Of a stretch of 64,000 nucleotides of DNA, positions 1-10,710 are shown piece by piece (the first letter of the stretch is position 1; the number at the start of each line of letters is the position of its first letter). The notes beneath the pieces were generated by a model. The model was not told the origin of the DNA and made no database searches. It worked only from the letters and a program-made list of their open reading frames with translations. Both the position numbers and the translations under genes were made by a program. Source of the stretch: Voacanga thouarsii (taxonomy: Eukaryota; Streptophyta; Magnoliopsida; Gentianales; Apocynaceae); assembly GCA_026120185.1 (NCBI GenBank), contig JANUWF010003368.1, forward strand, positions 992,001 to 1,056,000, given 5' to 3'.

Positions 1-429
1 GGTACGGATATCAAGATCCTAAATCCAGGTAAAAATCATCATTCCTAAATTCTTGCGCTCATATTATACCACAACCCTATCTGCCAAATCGGAATTAGGA
101 TAATCAAAATCAAAAGATTAGAATGGATACCAAGATCCTTTATCTCTCCATCACATCTAGTCTTCCTATATCTAAAGAATCCCACTTAAGTATAATAATT
201 AAATTCTCCAAAATATCTATCCTTGCCAACACAGACCTTTTTTTACAACCTTATCAAGGTTGTCATCATACAATACACTAGGGTAAAATTGCAGCACATA
301 TCAACTTTCCAATACCTATTAAGGTCTCAAGTTCAAATCATCATCAGAAGAGCTTAAATTCAGATAGCCATAATCATACGTAGATTCTAAATTATTAAAA
401 TCAAATATAAGGCCCAATCCTAGGCTTTT
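1..429 (-). mobile_element. Internal region of minus-strand Gypsy-like element, distal part
   Basis: This stretch is inferred to continue the internal region of the minus-strand element whose 5' LTR begins at 6857. It would have been contiguous with 6409-6856 before the Athila-like element at 430-6408 inserted. No reading frame longer than a few dozen codons survives on the minus strand and I recognise no domain. The five bases before 430 (CTTTT) and the five after 6408 (CGTTT) agree at four of five positions, which fits a decayed target duplication. The assignment rests on position and the near-duplication, not on homology, so confidence is low. Confidence 0.4.
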
Positions 430-1591
430 TTATAGGGGCTAAAATCAGCACTATTTTCCTAGTTATTTTAGGCTAATTTGAAATGCTTTTGATGTAATAA
501 CTAGGCATATTCCTTTCTATTTGATATTTTACTTGTGAAAAGTATTTTTGACAAATTTGTGTAGAATTGAGTTGATTTCGAGCAAAAAGTAAAATTTTCC
601 AACTTACACCTAGCACCAAGTCTGTAATTGCACTAGGTGCTAGGACCAATCTAGAAAAATAGAGAAAACAGAGCAATATTTAGGGGACCAAATAGAATGC
701 ACCTAGCTCCAGGTGGGTCAAAGGGACATGACGCTAGGTTCGGTTTGGACACACGCGATTTTGTACACGAATTTGGTATCTGCTAAAGGATTTTGGTATT
801 TTCTGAATCCTACTCAGCCAAGACTCCTCAAGTAATGAATTTTAGTATCAAAGAAGCTTATTTAAGTAAGAAAAACACAGGAAAAAGTAGTGAATCCAAT
901 GAACAAAATTTCCAATCACTCAAAGATTGAGAGATTCACCATTCAAGGAGCATTATTCAAGAAGATTTCCAAAGAGAATAAGGCTTGTCTATGAGTTCTT
1001 TCTTTTACCTTTGTTTTTTTTTTTCTAGAATAATGATGTAATTAATGTTTCTATTCTAATTTGACATTATTTTTGGGATTAATGAGTTCTTAAATTAATT
1101 TAGTCTTTGAATCAATTTATTATTTATCTTGGGATTTGATTACTTATTTTTCTTACGGAGTTGGTTGATTGATTCTTATTGTTAACTTGCTTGAAAAATG
1201 GGTTGATAATGATTTCAATTAATTAATTTTATATTTGTTATCTCTTAACTTACTTGAAAAAAAGGGTTAATTGTTAAGAACTTGGTAATTAAATGTTAGT
1301 TGATGTTTGCTAGAATATGGATTCATTGACTAATTTCATATTTTAAATCACCTAAAATATAGGAGTTTATATGAGAATTGATTTTCATGCATCTTTTGGA
1401 TAAATTGGTTGGGACAGAATACGTTCACTAATTTAACTAAAAGATAGTGATTCCATGGATTGCAAACGAAGTGGGTCTATATTAAATCCTTCATGAGACC
1501 AAGATGATAATTGATTGTGATATGTGCTAAGTGATTCATTGTCATGTTTTTAAAAGCCTTTGTCTAAATTGCATATTTTCACATCCTTGAG

Positions 1592-1629
<38 letters not shown>

Positions 1630-1845
1630 TATTTTTCTTTTTGTATCACTTTATTTGGTTGGTTAAAGAATGCATGAAAAGTGATTAGTGTGTACTTATT
1701 CTTTTAAGGATAGATACTCGTTAATTCCTTATATTATACTTGCGATGAGTATACTTACTTGTATGAGTATTCTGGGATTAATGTTTTAATTAAAACTTGA
1801 CTAAGCAATTTAAATGATTTTTATACAACTAAAATTTACGCATCA
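430..1845 (+). repeat. 5' LTR of Athila-like Gypsy element
   Basis: This 1416 bp segment is repeated at 5186-6408 in the same orientation. The copies match almost base for base over most of their length, including the region around the TG microsatellite and the final TTTACGCATCA. The start has decayed from TG to TT, while the end keeps CA and is followed within six bases by the tRNA primer site. This copy holds roughly 170-190 bp (about 487-735) that the 3' copy lacks, including GCACCTAGC/GCTAGGTGC-type short repeats. Confidence 0.9.
1593..1627. repeat. (TG)n microsatellite in 5' LTR
   Basis: About 17 uninterrupted TG units lie here. The 3' LTR has only a short TATATATA stretch at the matching place (about 6166), so the repeat expanded after insertion in this copy or was lost in the other. 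Confidence 0.95.
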
Positions 1846-1851
1846 AGTTTT

Positions 1852-1869
1852 TGGCGTCGTTGCCGAGGA
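1852..1869 (+). promoter_or_regulatory. Primer-binding site, tRNA-Asp type
   Basis: TGGCGTCGTTGCCGAGGA starts six bases after the LTR end. It differs by two transitions from the complement of the 3' end of plant tRNA-Asp (TGGCGCCGTTGCCGGGGA), the usual primer site of Athila-type and some Tat-type elements. This fixes the plus orientation. Confidence 0.85.
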
Positions 1870-2109
1870 ACAATACCATGAAAGTTAGGATTTTGTTGAT
1901 TTAACTAAGTTTATATATTTATATGTCTATATGTAAATATGTATATATATTCCTTGTATGAATATGTGCCATATTTTGTTGTTTGTGTACTTGTAATTTA
2001 CTTTCCTAATTTTCCTACATGTTGTAATTTTCCTAACTTAATTGGTGAATGTGTAGTAACTGTTTGACTTGTAAATTCTATAATCTCACTATCTTCTATT
2101 TTCTGTAAA

Positions 2110-2526
2110 TCTAGCCCTTAGTTTATAACCCAACGATTTAACGACAATATAGTAGATCTTGATCCTGAGATTGAGAGGACATTAACAAGGATTCAAATGG
2201 TTGTTAGACAAAGAGTAAGCAGAGACATGGAGGTTAACCAACCAAACAATAGTGGCAATGGTGGTAATAATAGAAGGACTATGGATGCTTTTGTGAAACT
2301 CGCAATCTCGAGTACAGGCTCAAGCATTATAAAACCTAGGATAGAAGCTAACAACTTTGAAATAAAGCCCAATATCATCCAAATGATTCAAAATATGGTA
2401 CAAATTGATGGGCTACCTGAGGAGCATCTTAATGCCTACCTTGCAAGCTTTTTAGAAATCTATGACTTGTTTAAGGTGAATGGGGTTTTTAAAGATGCTA
2501 TCAAACTAATGCTTTTTGCCTTTTAA
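2110..2526 (+). pseudogene. gag relic of Athila-like element
   Basis: A frame open at 2197-2526 (109 codons) keeps recognisable retrotransposon gag features. Just upstream the sequence encodes DPEIERT, a common start of Athila/Tat gag proteins. The later part reads IEANNFEIKP, then a GLPEEHLNAYLASFLEI block and a VNGVFKDAIKLMLF block, which match the plant gag capsid region (the family motif is close to LEANNFELKP, followed by GLPTEDPNxHLxxFLEI). In the element gag would form the particle that packages its RNA. Here it stops at TAA 2524-2526, right where the family continues with an SL-rich segment, so it covers only the first third of a capsid. The start is uncertain because coding similarity extends upstream of the first ATG. 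The stretch 2527-2760 holds decayed coding sequence with no clear frame. Confidence 0.75.
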
Positions 2527-2759
2527 CTAATTAATGGAGTTTTTGAAGATGAATGGGGTTTCTGTGACACATTTAAGGATCCCAATGTCCTATTTTCTTT
2601 CTTCTATACTACATTTTTCCATTATCACATCTTCATCCTGTTGAGGAGACCTAGGGGATTGGCACCTGGGACTAAGAGAGCTAGAGCTTCATCTTCATCT
2701 ACACTTTTTTTTTAGTCTCAACTTACCCAACCTACCTAATTCTTTGACCCTACTTGTCA

Positions 2760-3840
2760 AATTTGGTATCAAAGTCACCAACATAATAATATCATAGTAG
2801 AAAAGATGTATAGGCCTTCCTTGGATAATTCCTTAGAGTTCTCTACTATATTTAGGCGACTGGGGTAGGAGCCAATCATTAGACTTGGGGGGGTGCTTAT
2901 TGTCCTATGCGAGTAAGAGAGCTTTATGCCAATATGTAGGATACAAAGAAAAATAACCTCTAGGTTATTTCTACTATGGTTAAAGGGGTACCCATTGAGT
3001 TTGATAGGGCTAGATTAGCCCAAATTTTAAGAGTACCTGATAAGGGTCCTTGGATAGCTGTGGACCATAATAACTAAAATATTATTTCTGAGCCTACCTG
3101 AGGTGTAAGTGTTGTTAGGACTAGTTTGCATATGTGGAGGAAGGAGCAAATAGGTCAATATTGCTACTACTCTAATAATGATTTTGAGGCTTAATTGCAT
3201 GCCATTGACTACATTTTCGCTTTCAATGTTTATCCTAAGGCTAGTGGCTTCAATGAGTCTAGGGTCCTTAATATTTACACCATTGATAAGATGATGAGGA
3301 GTGAGCCTATTCCCCTTGCCCCTATTATTATTTAGTCTATGAGAGAGGTTGTTTACTCTGGCATATTAGCCAAAGCCCTCAAATTTTCCTTGGTTATTAT
3401 GCGTATCCTACGGGATTTTGGAGTAAGATTAGATGGAGAGCTTAGTGAACCAACCATTGACTGGGACCTAGTAACTGAGCATACTTTGGTTTAGTATGGC
3501 TATTATTATGATGAGAGAGAAAGAGGCATTAGAAGAAGCCCTATAAGGTCCAACATCTAAGTATGGTGGAGCTTTCCCCTAATGAGGAGGAGCCAGAGGA
3601 GCAGCCTACTCGACCTCGCACCCGTGCCACAGATTCTTATTCTCGTATTAATTTTGAGGCACGAGTAGAAGCCCAACTTGAGAGCCAAATGACTATCCTC
3701 CTCCAGTTACAAGACTCCGTTGCTAACCTCCATTGCCATCAGGATGTCCAAAAACAAAGGTTGGTGACACTAATCTAATAATCCACCGGTGCATTCACGA
3801 GTAGAGCTGCCAATGACAATGATGATGATGAAAATGATAA
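2760..3840 (+). pseudogene. Putative plant transposon protein domain, broken
   Basis: In one frame around 2905-3060 the translation reads VRELYANM, stop, DTKKNN, then TMVKGVPIEFDRARLAQIL and VPDKGPW. This pattern fits the domain annotated in plants as putative plant transposon protein (PF20167 by my recollection), common in non-autonomous Athila-like elements. The similarity goes on through a histidine-rich helical part near 3190-3330 (DKMMRSEPIPLAPIII) and ends in an acidic, proline/arginine-rich tail at 3563-3778 that is open for 71 codons. Several in-frame TAG/TAA stops and small frameshifts break it. I see no reverse transcriptase, integrase or RNase H motif between here and the 3' LTR, so the element could not move on its own. 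The role of this domain is unknown. Confidence 0.65.
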
Positions 3841-5185
3841 GTCTTAGGACTCTTGATTTACTCATTGCACTTGTATTTTATTTTCTGCCATTTTTCTTTT
3901 ATTTCATTTACTTTAAATTTTAATGACCTTTCTTACTTTTAGTTGCCTTTTCCTTTATTTTGAATTTCTTTTTTTTTTTAGATTTATGTTTTCATTTTTT
4001 TTTTTGTTTCTTTTGCGTTAGGTACCCTTGTGACTTCTCTAATGACTACTCCTTGTGGTAGATTCACACATGTTGGACCTAATTTGCAATGGAAGTATTT
4101 TCTTTTCTCTACTCTTTCTCTTTATTTATTTTGATCTTCGTGGCTTTACTTTTATTATTCTATTTTGGGTCATTGAGGACAATGTCCTGTTTAAATGTGG
4201 GGGGAGGGGAGTTTAGATATTGAAGATATTTTTTATATCATTTTTTTGGTGAAATTTTTTCAAAATTTCTTTGTGGTTTTCATTATTTAGCAAGGTTGTA
4301 ATTCTTTTTCTTACTTGGATATGGGTTTTATCATTCATTTGGTGGATTTTTATGAAATTGGTTTATTGGATAGTATATTTTCAAGACTTGAGAATTTTGA
4401 TTAATCTTGTTTATGCATTAGTGTTTGAATATTATTTGACTCATCTAGTTTGAATATAGAGGGTATGAAGAATGTGGAGAAAGTTATTGGCTAACTCTTG
4501 TATTCTAGGTTTAAACTTTGCTTAGTTTTAAGCTGTGAGGAGATAAAACATCTTTGAGTGGAAAGATAGTGAAAAATTGTGATTTTTTTTTTTTTTTTTG
4601 TGAGTTGAAGATTGGGAACAATGATTTATTTGTTTGTTGATGAGAAACATATTTTCCCCTTGTTTATGGAGGCCAATACGGACAATGAAGTGAAATCTAC
4701 TTTCTTAAGGCTATTAATTCCCAAAAGCAAAAGAGATGGAAAATGTGGGAGATGACTAAAATGCAGCCAATACGGCCGTCATTAAAAAAATTTAGAGAAA
4801 CAAAATTTAGTGCTTTCATTACATAATAACTTGAGTTGTGAAATTTTTGGATTTATAATACTTAAGTTGGTAGATAGCTTGACCTGTATGATTCATGTTA
4901 TCTATATTTTTGCTTAAATGGTGAAATTTTTTCTTAGACTAAGGTATAAACTTGATTTATTTAATTTCAAGAGTTTTGTGATGTCTTATCAAATGCTTCA
5001 AAGTTTTAATTATTTTCAAAGGGTTTGATGAATGGAAAAAGTTTTATCTAAAGTTTGAAAGGAAAGTATAATCCTTATTATGTTTCAAATTTTTGGAAGA
5101 GTAAAAGCTTGTGTTTTTGTGATGATTTTCTTGGCTTAAGTGTTTTTTTGCTTGAGGACAAGCAAAAGTTCAAGTGTGAGGGAAT
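3841..5185 (+). other. Long 3' noncoding region of Athila-like element
   Basis: No coding similarity is visible. The sequence is T-rich with homopolymer runs. A GTGGGGGGAGGGGAG purine block at 4197-4211 resembles an internal polypurine tract, and the GACAATGTCC block before it is a known companion in this group. The sequence just before the 3' LTR ends in CAAGTGTGAGGGAAT (5171-5185), the likely priming polypurine tract. Confidence 0.6.
5171..5185 (+). promoter_or_regulatory. Polypurine tract before 3' LTR
   Basis: CAAGTGTGAGGGAAT abuts the TGATAGG start of the 3' LTR. Its position and purine content fit the plus-strand priming site. Confidence is moderate because the tract is interrupted by T. 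Confidence 0.6.
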
Positions 5186-6408
5186 TGATAGGAGCTGAAA
5201 TCATCACTATTTTCCTAGTTATTTAGGGCTAATTTGAGAGGCATATTCCTTCCTATTTGATATTTTTCTTGTAGAAAGTGTTTTTGACAAATTTGTGCAG
5301 AAATGACAGGTTCGGTCTGGACACACACGATTTTGTGCACGAATTTGGTATGTTTCCAAAAGATTTTGGTATTTTTCGAATCCTATTCGGCCAAGACTCC
5401 TCAAGCAATGAATTTTAGTATAAAAAAAGCTTATTTAAACAAGAAAAACACAAGAAAAAGTCGTGAATCCAAGGATCAAAATTTCCAATCACTCAAATAA
5501 TGAGAGATTCACCATTCAATGATCATTATTCAAGAAGGTTTCCAAAGAGAAGAAGGAGGCTTGTCTATAAGTTTTTTATTTTACCTTGATTTTTTTTTCT
5601 AGAATAATAATGTAATTAATGTTTCTATTGTAATTTGACATTATTTTTGGGAGTAATGAGTTCTTAAATTAATTTAGTCTTTGAATCAATTTATTATTTA
5701 TCTTGGGATTTGATTACTTATTTTTCTTATGGAGTTGGTTGATTGATTCTTATTGTTAACTTGCTTGAAAAATGGGTTGATAATGACTTCAATTAATTAA
5801 TTTTATATTTGTTATCTCTTAACTTGCTTGAAAAAAGGGTTAATTGTTAAGAACTTAGTAATTAAATGTTAGTTGATGTTTGCTAGAATATGGATTCATT
5901 GACTAATTTCATATTTTAAATCACCTAAAATATAGGAGTTTATATGAGAATTGATTTTCATGCATCTTTTGGATAAATTGGTTGGGACATAACACGTTCA
6001 CTAATTTAACTAGAAGATAGTGATTCTATGGATTGCAAACGAAGTGGGTCTATATTAAACCTTCATGAGACCAAGATGATAATTGATTGTGATATGTGCT
6101 AAGTTATTCATTGTTATGTTTTCAAGAGCCTTTATCTAAATTGCATATTTTCACATCCTTGAGTTATATATATTTTTCTTTTTTATTCATTTTATCTGAT
6201 CACTTTATTTGGTCGGTTAAACAATAAATGAAAAGTGATTAGTGTGTACTTGTTCCTTTGAGGATCAAGACTCGTTAATTCCCTATACTATACTTGCGAT
6301 GAGTATTCTTGCTCGTATGTATGTTTTGGAATTAATATTTTAATTAAAATTTGATTAAGGGATGGATTTAAGATTAGTAATTTTTATACACCCAAAATTT
6401 ACGCATCA
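5186..6408 (+). repeat. 3' LTR of Athila-like Gypsy element
   Basis: This 1223 bp direct copy of 430-1845 begins TGATAGGAGCTGAAATC and ends ACGCATCA. It lacks about 170-190 bp present in the 5' copy. Outside that gap the two copies differ at only a few percent of positions by eye, so the insertion is fairly recent compared with the decay of its coding part. The element was therefore probably already defective when it moved. Confidence 0.9.
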
Positions 6409-6842
6409 CGTTTTTTACAATACCTTCCCATATCCTCCGCTAGCTCACTCTTGGATTCCTTATAATCTATCTCTTTGGGGTCATATCTGTCTGGAGCTAC
6501 AATCTTGACCCTATTATTATTCCCAAGCAGATCTTCATGGTCATTAAAAACTTCAAACTCATCATCGCTATCAACCTAGACTTCGTTGTCACTATTAGCT
6601 TGAATTTCATCATCACTATTAACTTAGACATCATTATCATTAGTATCCTACTCATACTCCTCCTCCTCTGATGAGGAAGAATTATCAGGGGCTAGATAGG
6701 AATAGCTGGCTGCTAAGTTGTGCTCTTACAAATAGTCCAATACATTCTAACCTTCCTACACACACAAAATACACTTAAATCAGTAATAAATAAAATTTTC
6801 TAAATAAAAATCTATATAAATTAAAGGAGTAACTAAATCTAG
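6409..6842 (-). pseudogene. Acidic gag-like frame of minus-strand Gypsy-like element
   Basis: Read on the minus strand, one frame from about 6735 to 6412 encodes an acidic protein start broken only by TAA/TAG codons. It has a SSSSEEEEYE stretch, then three loose repeats of the type VNSDDEI, ANSDNEV, VDSDDEF, then a segment with APDRYDPKEIDYKESKSEL. It lies just inside the primer site at 6843-6856, where gag starts in LTR elements, and so is probably its N-terminal part. The leader between primer site and frame is AT-rich. The frame is cut at 6409 by the Athila-like insertion. I do not recognise the family. All visible stops are one change from glutamine or similar codons. Confidence 0.5.
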
Positions 6843-6856
6843 ACGCTGATACCACT
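6843..6856 (-). promoter_or_regulatory. Primer-binding site, initiator tRNA-Met type (minus strand)
   Basis: On the minus strand the LTR end (GGGTGGTACA) is followed by AGTGGTATCAGCG. TGGTATCAG is the first part of the initiator-Met primer site used by most plant LTR elements. This shows that 6857 is the inner end of a 5' LTR and that the element reads leftwards. Confidence 0.75.
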
Positions 6857-9800
6857 TGTACCACCCTAACTATTAACATAGCCCAAAAGGGTCGGGGATG
6901 TCGCCCTGTTTTCTAGACAAGACGGAAAAATAAAATGCAACTCTAAAATGGAAGAAATAAGACCTATAAACTATTATAGACTTAGTTAAAACTTAAACAT
7001 TATCTGTAGGCAAATGCAATAAAATAAATGTTCAAAGTTAATGAATCTAGCATTCCAAGCAAACAAAGAAGACAAATCCCACATTTCCGAACTTACTACT
7101 TCTAACCTAAGTAGTATTTGGTATATCTTGAAAACTATGAATTTTAAAATGTGCGAGGTAAGAAATCTCAATAAGCCCATGTATGCGATGGCTGAATAAA
7201 ATATTTCATGATGCATGCTTAAATTAAAACATTTTGACATGCACAAGAATAGATAAGAGTATTGAGCAACAATAAGTATTTTCACGAGTATCAATTCTGG
7301 AGTTTCCAAGGCTTTTTGATTGTGTTTACAAACATCCCTAATCTATGATATCAAAATTAGTTGTGTAAAGGCATGGAGGTAATTCTCACCCACCAGTTTA
7401 ATTACATGCAATCCCGAACTACCGATGGTGTAAGGGCACAAAGATACCTCCTATCCATAGGTACAACTATGTGTAATCCCAAACTACCGAGTAGGTGCAT
7501 AGTTTACTGAGTGAGATACTCCTCCATCTCTCACTCAATCCCAATCCAATTATCCCATGCCTGGCCATTAGTTCCTTCTGAATCCCATCGCTCCTGCTCC
7601 ATACTCCGACACTGTCACCTTGATCACAAAGAGTCTATCTCCTAGAGGTGGCCACCAACCAGAGGACATCCTCAATCTAACTTGGAGTAGTATAGAAGCT
7701 TCACTTTTATTGAGTACTCAATGCGTACCATTTTCACATTTCTCAAAGCTCCTATAGCAAATCAAATTAAGTTAGCTCAATACATTATTCATGCCAAATT
7801 TCCTTTGTTGCCCATTGTTCTAAGCTAGAACTATTCCACATACAACATTTATTTCAAGCATAAATAATAGGAGCCAAATGCTAAAAGTAGTCATGCCATG
7901 ATTTTCGCAAACTTTGTATGCATGAACATGAAAACATAGGTTTGCTTACATAAAACAAGCCCTAGAATCACTAACTTTAGCTTCCATGTCAAACAGACAA
8001 ATTTAGAAAGTTTCCATTTTTAGTAAGTTTCCAAAACGGACAAGTTCCAAAAAAGAAAAGTTCCATTTAAGGAAAATGTCCAATAAGGAAGAATGTCTAG
8101 ATATAGCAAGTTTTTGAAAAAAAAGAAAAGAAAAGAAAAGCTTCTTGCGTATAAAGTTTCTAATTTGGAAAGTATTGAGTTTACGAAAAGTTTCCAACAA
8201 TAAGCATATGCAATTTTCATGAATGTAAGGGAACTTATATTACTCAAGCAATAATTAAGTTTTTCAACCACAATAAATAGGTTCTTGCTCTTGGCAATCC
8301 TCCAAGTCTAAGAAAAAGTCACAAAATAAGAAGTCACAACCTAATCCTAATTACCTTAGGAAAGCAAATTGCACATAATGCACCTAGTTTATAGCACCTT
8401 GGGTTTAATCAAATAATACTCATGTACAACAGGCATTTATCCACATCAAATCAATATCTAGACCCTTAATATACTCATAAACATGTATATAAACTATTCC
8501 ATTTCATAGAAGAAATATATGAATTAGTTTTTGGGATGTTTCCTAAACATATCCAAGCTGTTTCCAAATTCTAGCAAACTTAATATAACTTTGTGGTAGT
8601 AAAAAACCAATGAAAACATATCAATTTGGGCTAAAATTTTACAAAGAGATACCCTAACATGTAAGGATCATATTCAAGCTGGCCAAACATAAGTTTAGAC
8701 CTCTATCATGCCCAAAAAATTGGGAATTACTACTATAGCATTCTACCTAACACAGACAAGCAACAAAACAAAATTTAGAACTTGTTATTATTACCTCAGA
8801 AAAATCAAAAACTTTATCTAAAAATATACACATAAATATACATTTTCTCTCTTTTTGACCTTTCCCAAATTCATGATTTATCATATAGAAATAGCAACCT
8901 CAAATAGAACGTACAACAATACTAATAAACTCTATTCTTCGTTCCCCTATTTTTTGAAAAATTGTTGGGATCAATCCCAGGGTTTTCATACATGATCTAT
9001 ATCCAAAGGCCTTGCAAATATAAATTATTTTGCTAATTTACTTTGAAGTAAAACAAGCAACTATTACATATTTGCAAAAAAAAACCCAACAAGCACATAG
9101 ATTATTCTATACTTCAAGAAATCAATTCTTGAGACTTATTAATTCAAAAAAAAAAAAAAGAAACACGTCCCTAGAGTGTATTAAGATAGGTGACAACAAC
9201 CATAGCATAAAATAGATCAAGATCTTCGAAAAACATGTTAAGAAATCATCTTTTCCTTTGAAAACTTCCAGGTTTTCATCAATTCAACAATTCAAAAGAA
9301 AATGTGTTTTCTTTTGTAAAAATCCTTTGAAAAAAGGTTAATTTTTCAAGAATTAATAAAGTATGATTTATAAACATAATTCTACAATTATCTTTTGCCT
9401 AGAAAATTACCTTAGCAATTTGTATAAGAAGAACCCTAATTTCTCAAGAATGGCAGCACAAAGTTTTTAAGGAAAAAGAAAAGCTTTTTTATATTACCTC
9501 TTGCTACACTAGTTTCAATCATCCTTAGGGAGAAAAAATGGTGTTTTCCAACCTTTGATTCTACCTAAAACTTCAAGTTTTCAATCTAAGAAGAGCTTCT
9601 AGAACAAAAGGTATCGTGCAAAATTTTGTTCTTCAACAATAGCGATAATTTTCTTGAGAGGAATTTTAGTGTTTTGAGAAAGAAGAAGGTGGGCTGGCTA
9701 GGAGGAATTTAGGACTATAAGAAATTTAATTTTTGAGTGAAGAAATTGTGGGAGTATGGAAAAGAATAGGTTGAGGTAGCTAAGTGGTTTTAAATACAGA

Positions 9801-10250
9801 GTTTTCCTATGTTTTCTAGATTTCTATTTAAGCTAGGCTTTAGAATATAATTAAATCAAATCCTAGTGGATTTAGGAAGTCAAATAGCCAACCCAAGAGG
9901 GGCTTTGTGGTAGCTAAGGGAAGCAAATTAGGGAAGGAAATCTTTCTAGAATAGGATTTGGAATATCCTCCAAACCTAAATAAAATAAAAAATTCCCCCT
10001 CCTTATTTTCTCCCTAGTATGGTGGCACAAGGCTTCTAGAGGCCTTAGATTTTTACCACAATCTTTTCCTAGATGAAATAAATATTTAAATTATGGGAAT
10101 TTAATTTTTCTCTGAAGGAATTTGATGATTTCTTATTGTATATACTTTTTCTATAGCATTTGTGTTGTATTTGCAATAAAATTCTTGTTTAATTTTCTAC
10201 TTACCACACGCTTTTCATTTTGTTTTTATTAGGAATTGAAAAATATCACA
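6857..10250 (-). repeat. 5' LTR of minus-strand Gypsy-like element
   Basis: The inner end TGTACCACCC (6857), with GTCGGGGATGTCGCCCTG just inside, matches the inner ends of the two other long LTRs in this window (14744 and 55285, the latter on the same strand). A further shared block is the CTCCTCCATCTCTCACTCAATCC region near 7520 (also at 56010), followed by ATTGAGTACTCAATG. No open frame of note exists. The outer end is uncertain. I place it at 10250, where the minus strand starts TGTGATATTTTTC, similar to the TGTAATACCC start of its relatives. The other LTR lies outside the window, so no target duplication can be tested. Confidence 0.6.
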
Positions 10251-10396
10251 TGAAGGTGAACAAAGATGAAAGGGAATAAAAATGAGCAAAAATAGAAGAA
10301 TTGCATAGAATAATGGCGCCTAAGGGAAGTAGCACTTCCCTAGGTAGCCTAAAGCTCACATGGCTGTCTAGAGAGAAGAAAGTTGGTGGCCTAGAG
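10251..10396 (+). repeat. Degenerate LTR-like relic, left part
   Basis: The sequence continues at 14750 once the solo LTR (10397-14744) and one TAGAG are removed. It contains CGCCTAAGGGAAGT/ACTTCCCTAGG short inverted repeats that recur at 14810-14850. See the right part for the reason to call it an LTR relative. Its left edge is uncertain. Confidence 0.4.
10392..10396. repeat. Target-site duplication TAGAG, left copy
   Basis: TAGAG directly precedes TGTGAAAGCCC and is repeated exactly at 14745-14749 after GTGTTACA. Confidence 0.85.
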
Positions 10397-10640
10397 TGTG
10401 AAAGCCCACCTAAAGCCAACCTTAGAGTAAGGGGGTCGAGATGCATATCATATTACTCTGCATAAAAATATATATTTTTGAATGATTTTATGTGCTTTAG
10501 AATTATGGTTTATAGGTTAAAAAACTTAGTTATGCTTATTGAGTAAGAAGGATAAATTGGTAATTTTGCTTGAGGTCAAACAAGGAAGATGGCTTGAGGT
10601 TTAGATAAGAAGAATGTTTGGGTGAGAAAATAATAATAAG

Positions 10641-10710
10641 AGTTAGTGTGGTTAAGTGGTTAGAGCTTTGGAATTAATCTCTAAGGTCATGAGTTCAAAT
10701 CCCAACACTT
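10641..10710 (+). other. tRNA-like sequence inside solo LTR
   Basis: About 70 bp carry a TGGTTAAGTGG block that resembles a polymerase III A box, and GAGTTCAAATCCC, which resembles a B box. The ends AGTGTGG and CCAACACT are nearly complementary. The arms do not fold well enough for a working tRNA and no anticodon can be assigned. It could be a tRNA relic, a SINE head or chance. Confidence 0.3.

Noticed and set aside
2193..2378. Hydrophobic minus-strand frame suggesting a membrane peptide
   Set aside because: Antisense shadow of the gag relic.
10641..10710. Functional tRNA gene
   Set aside because: Arms do not pair well and no anticodon loop can be defined.
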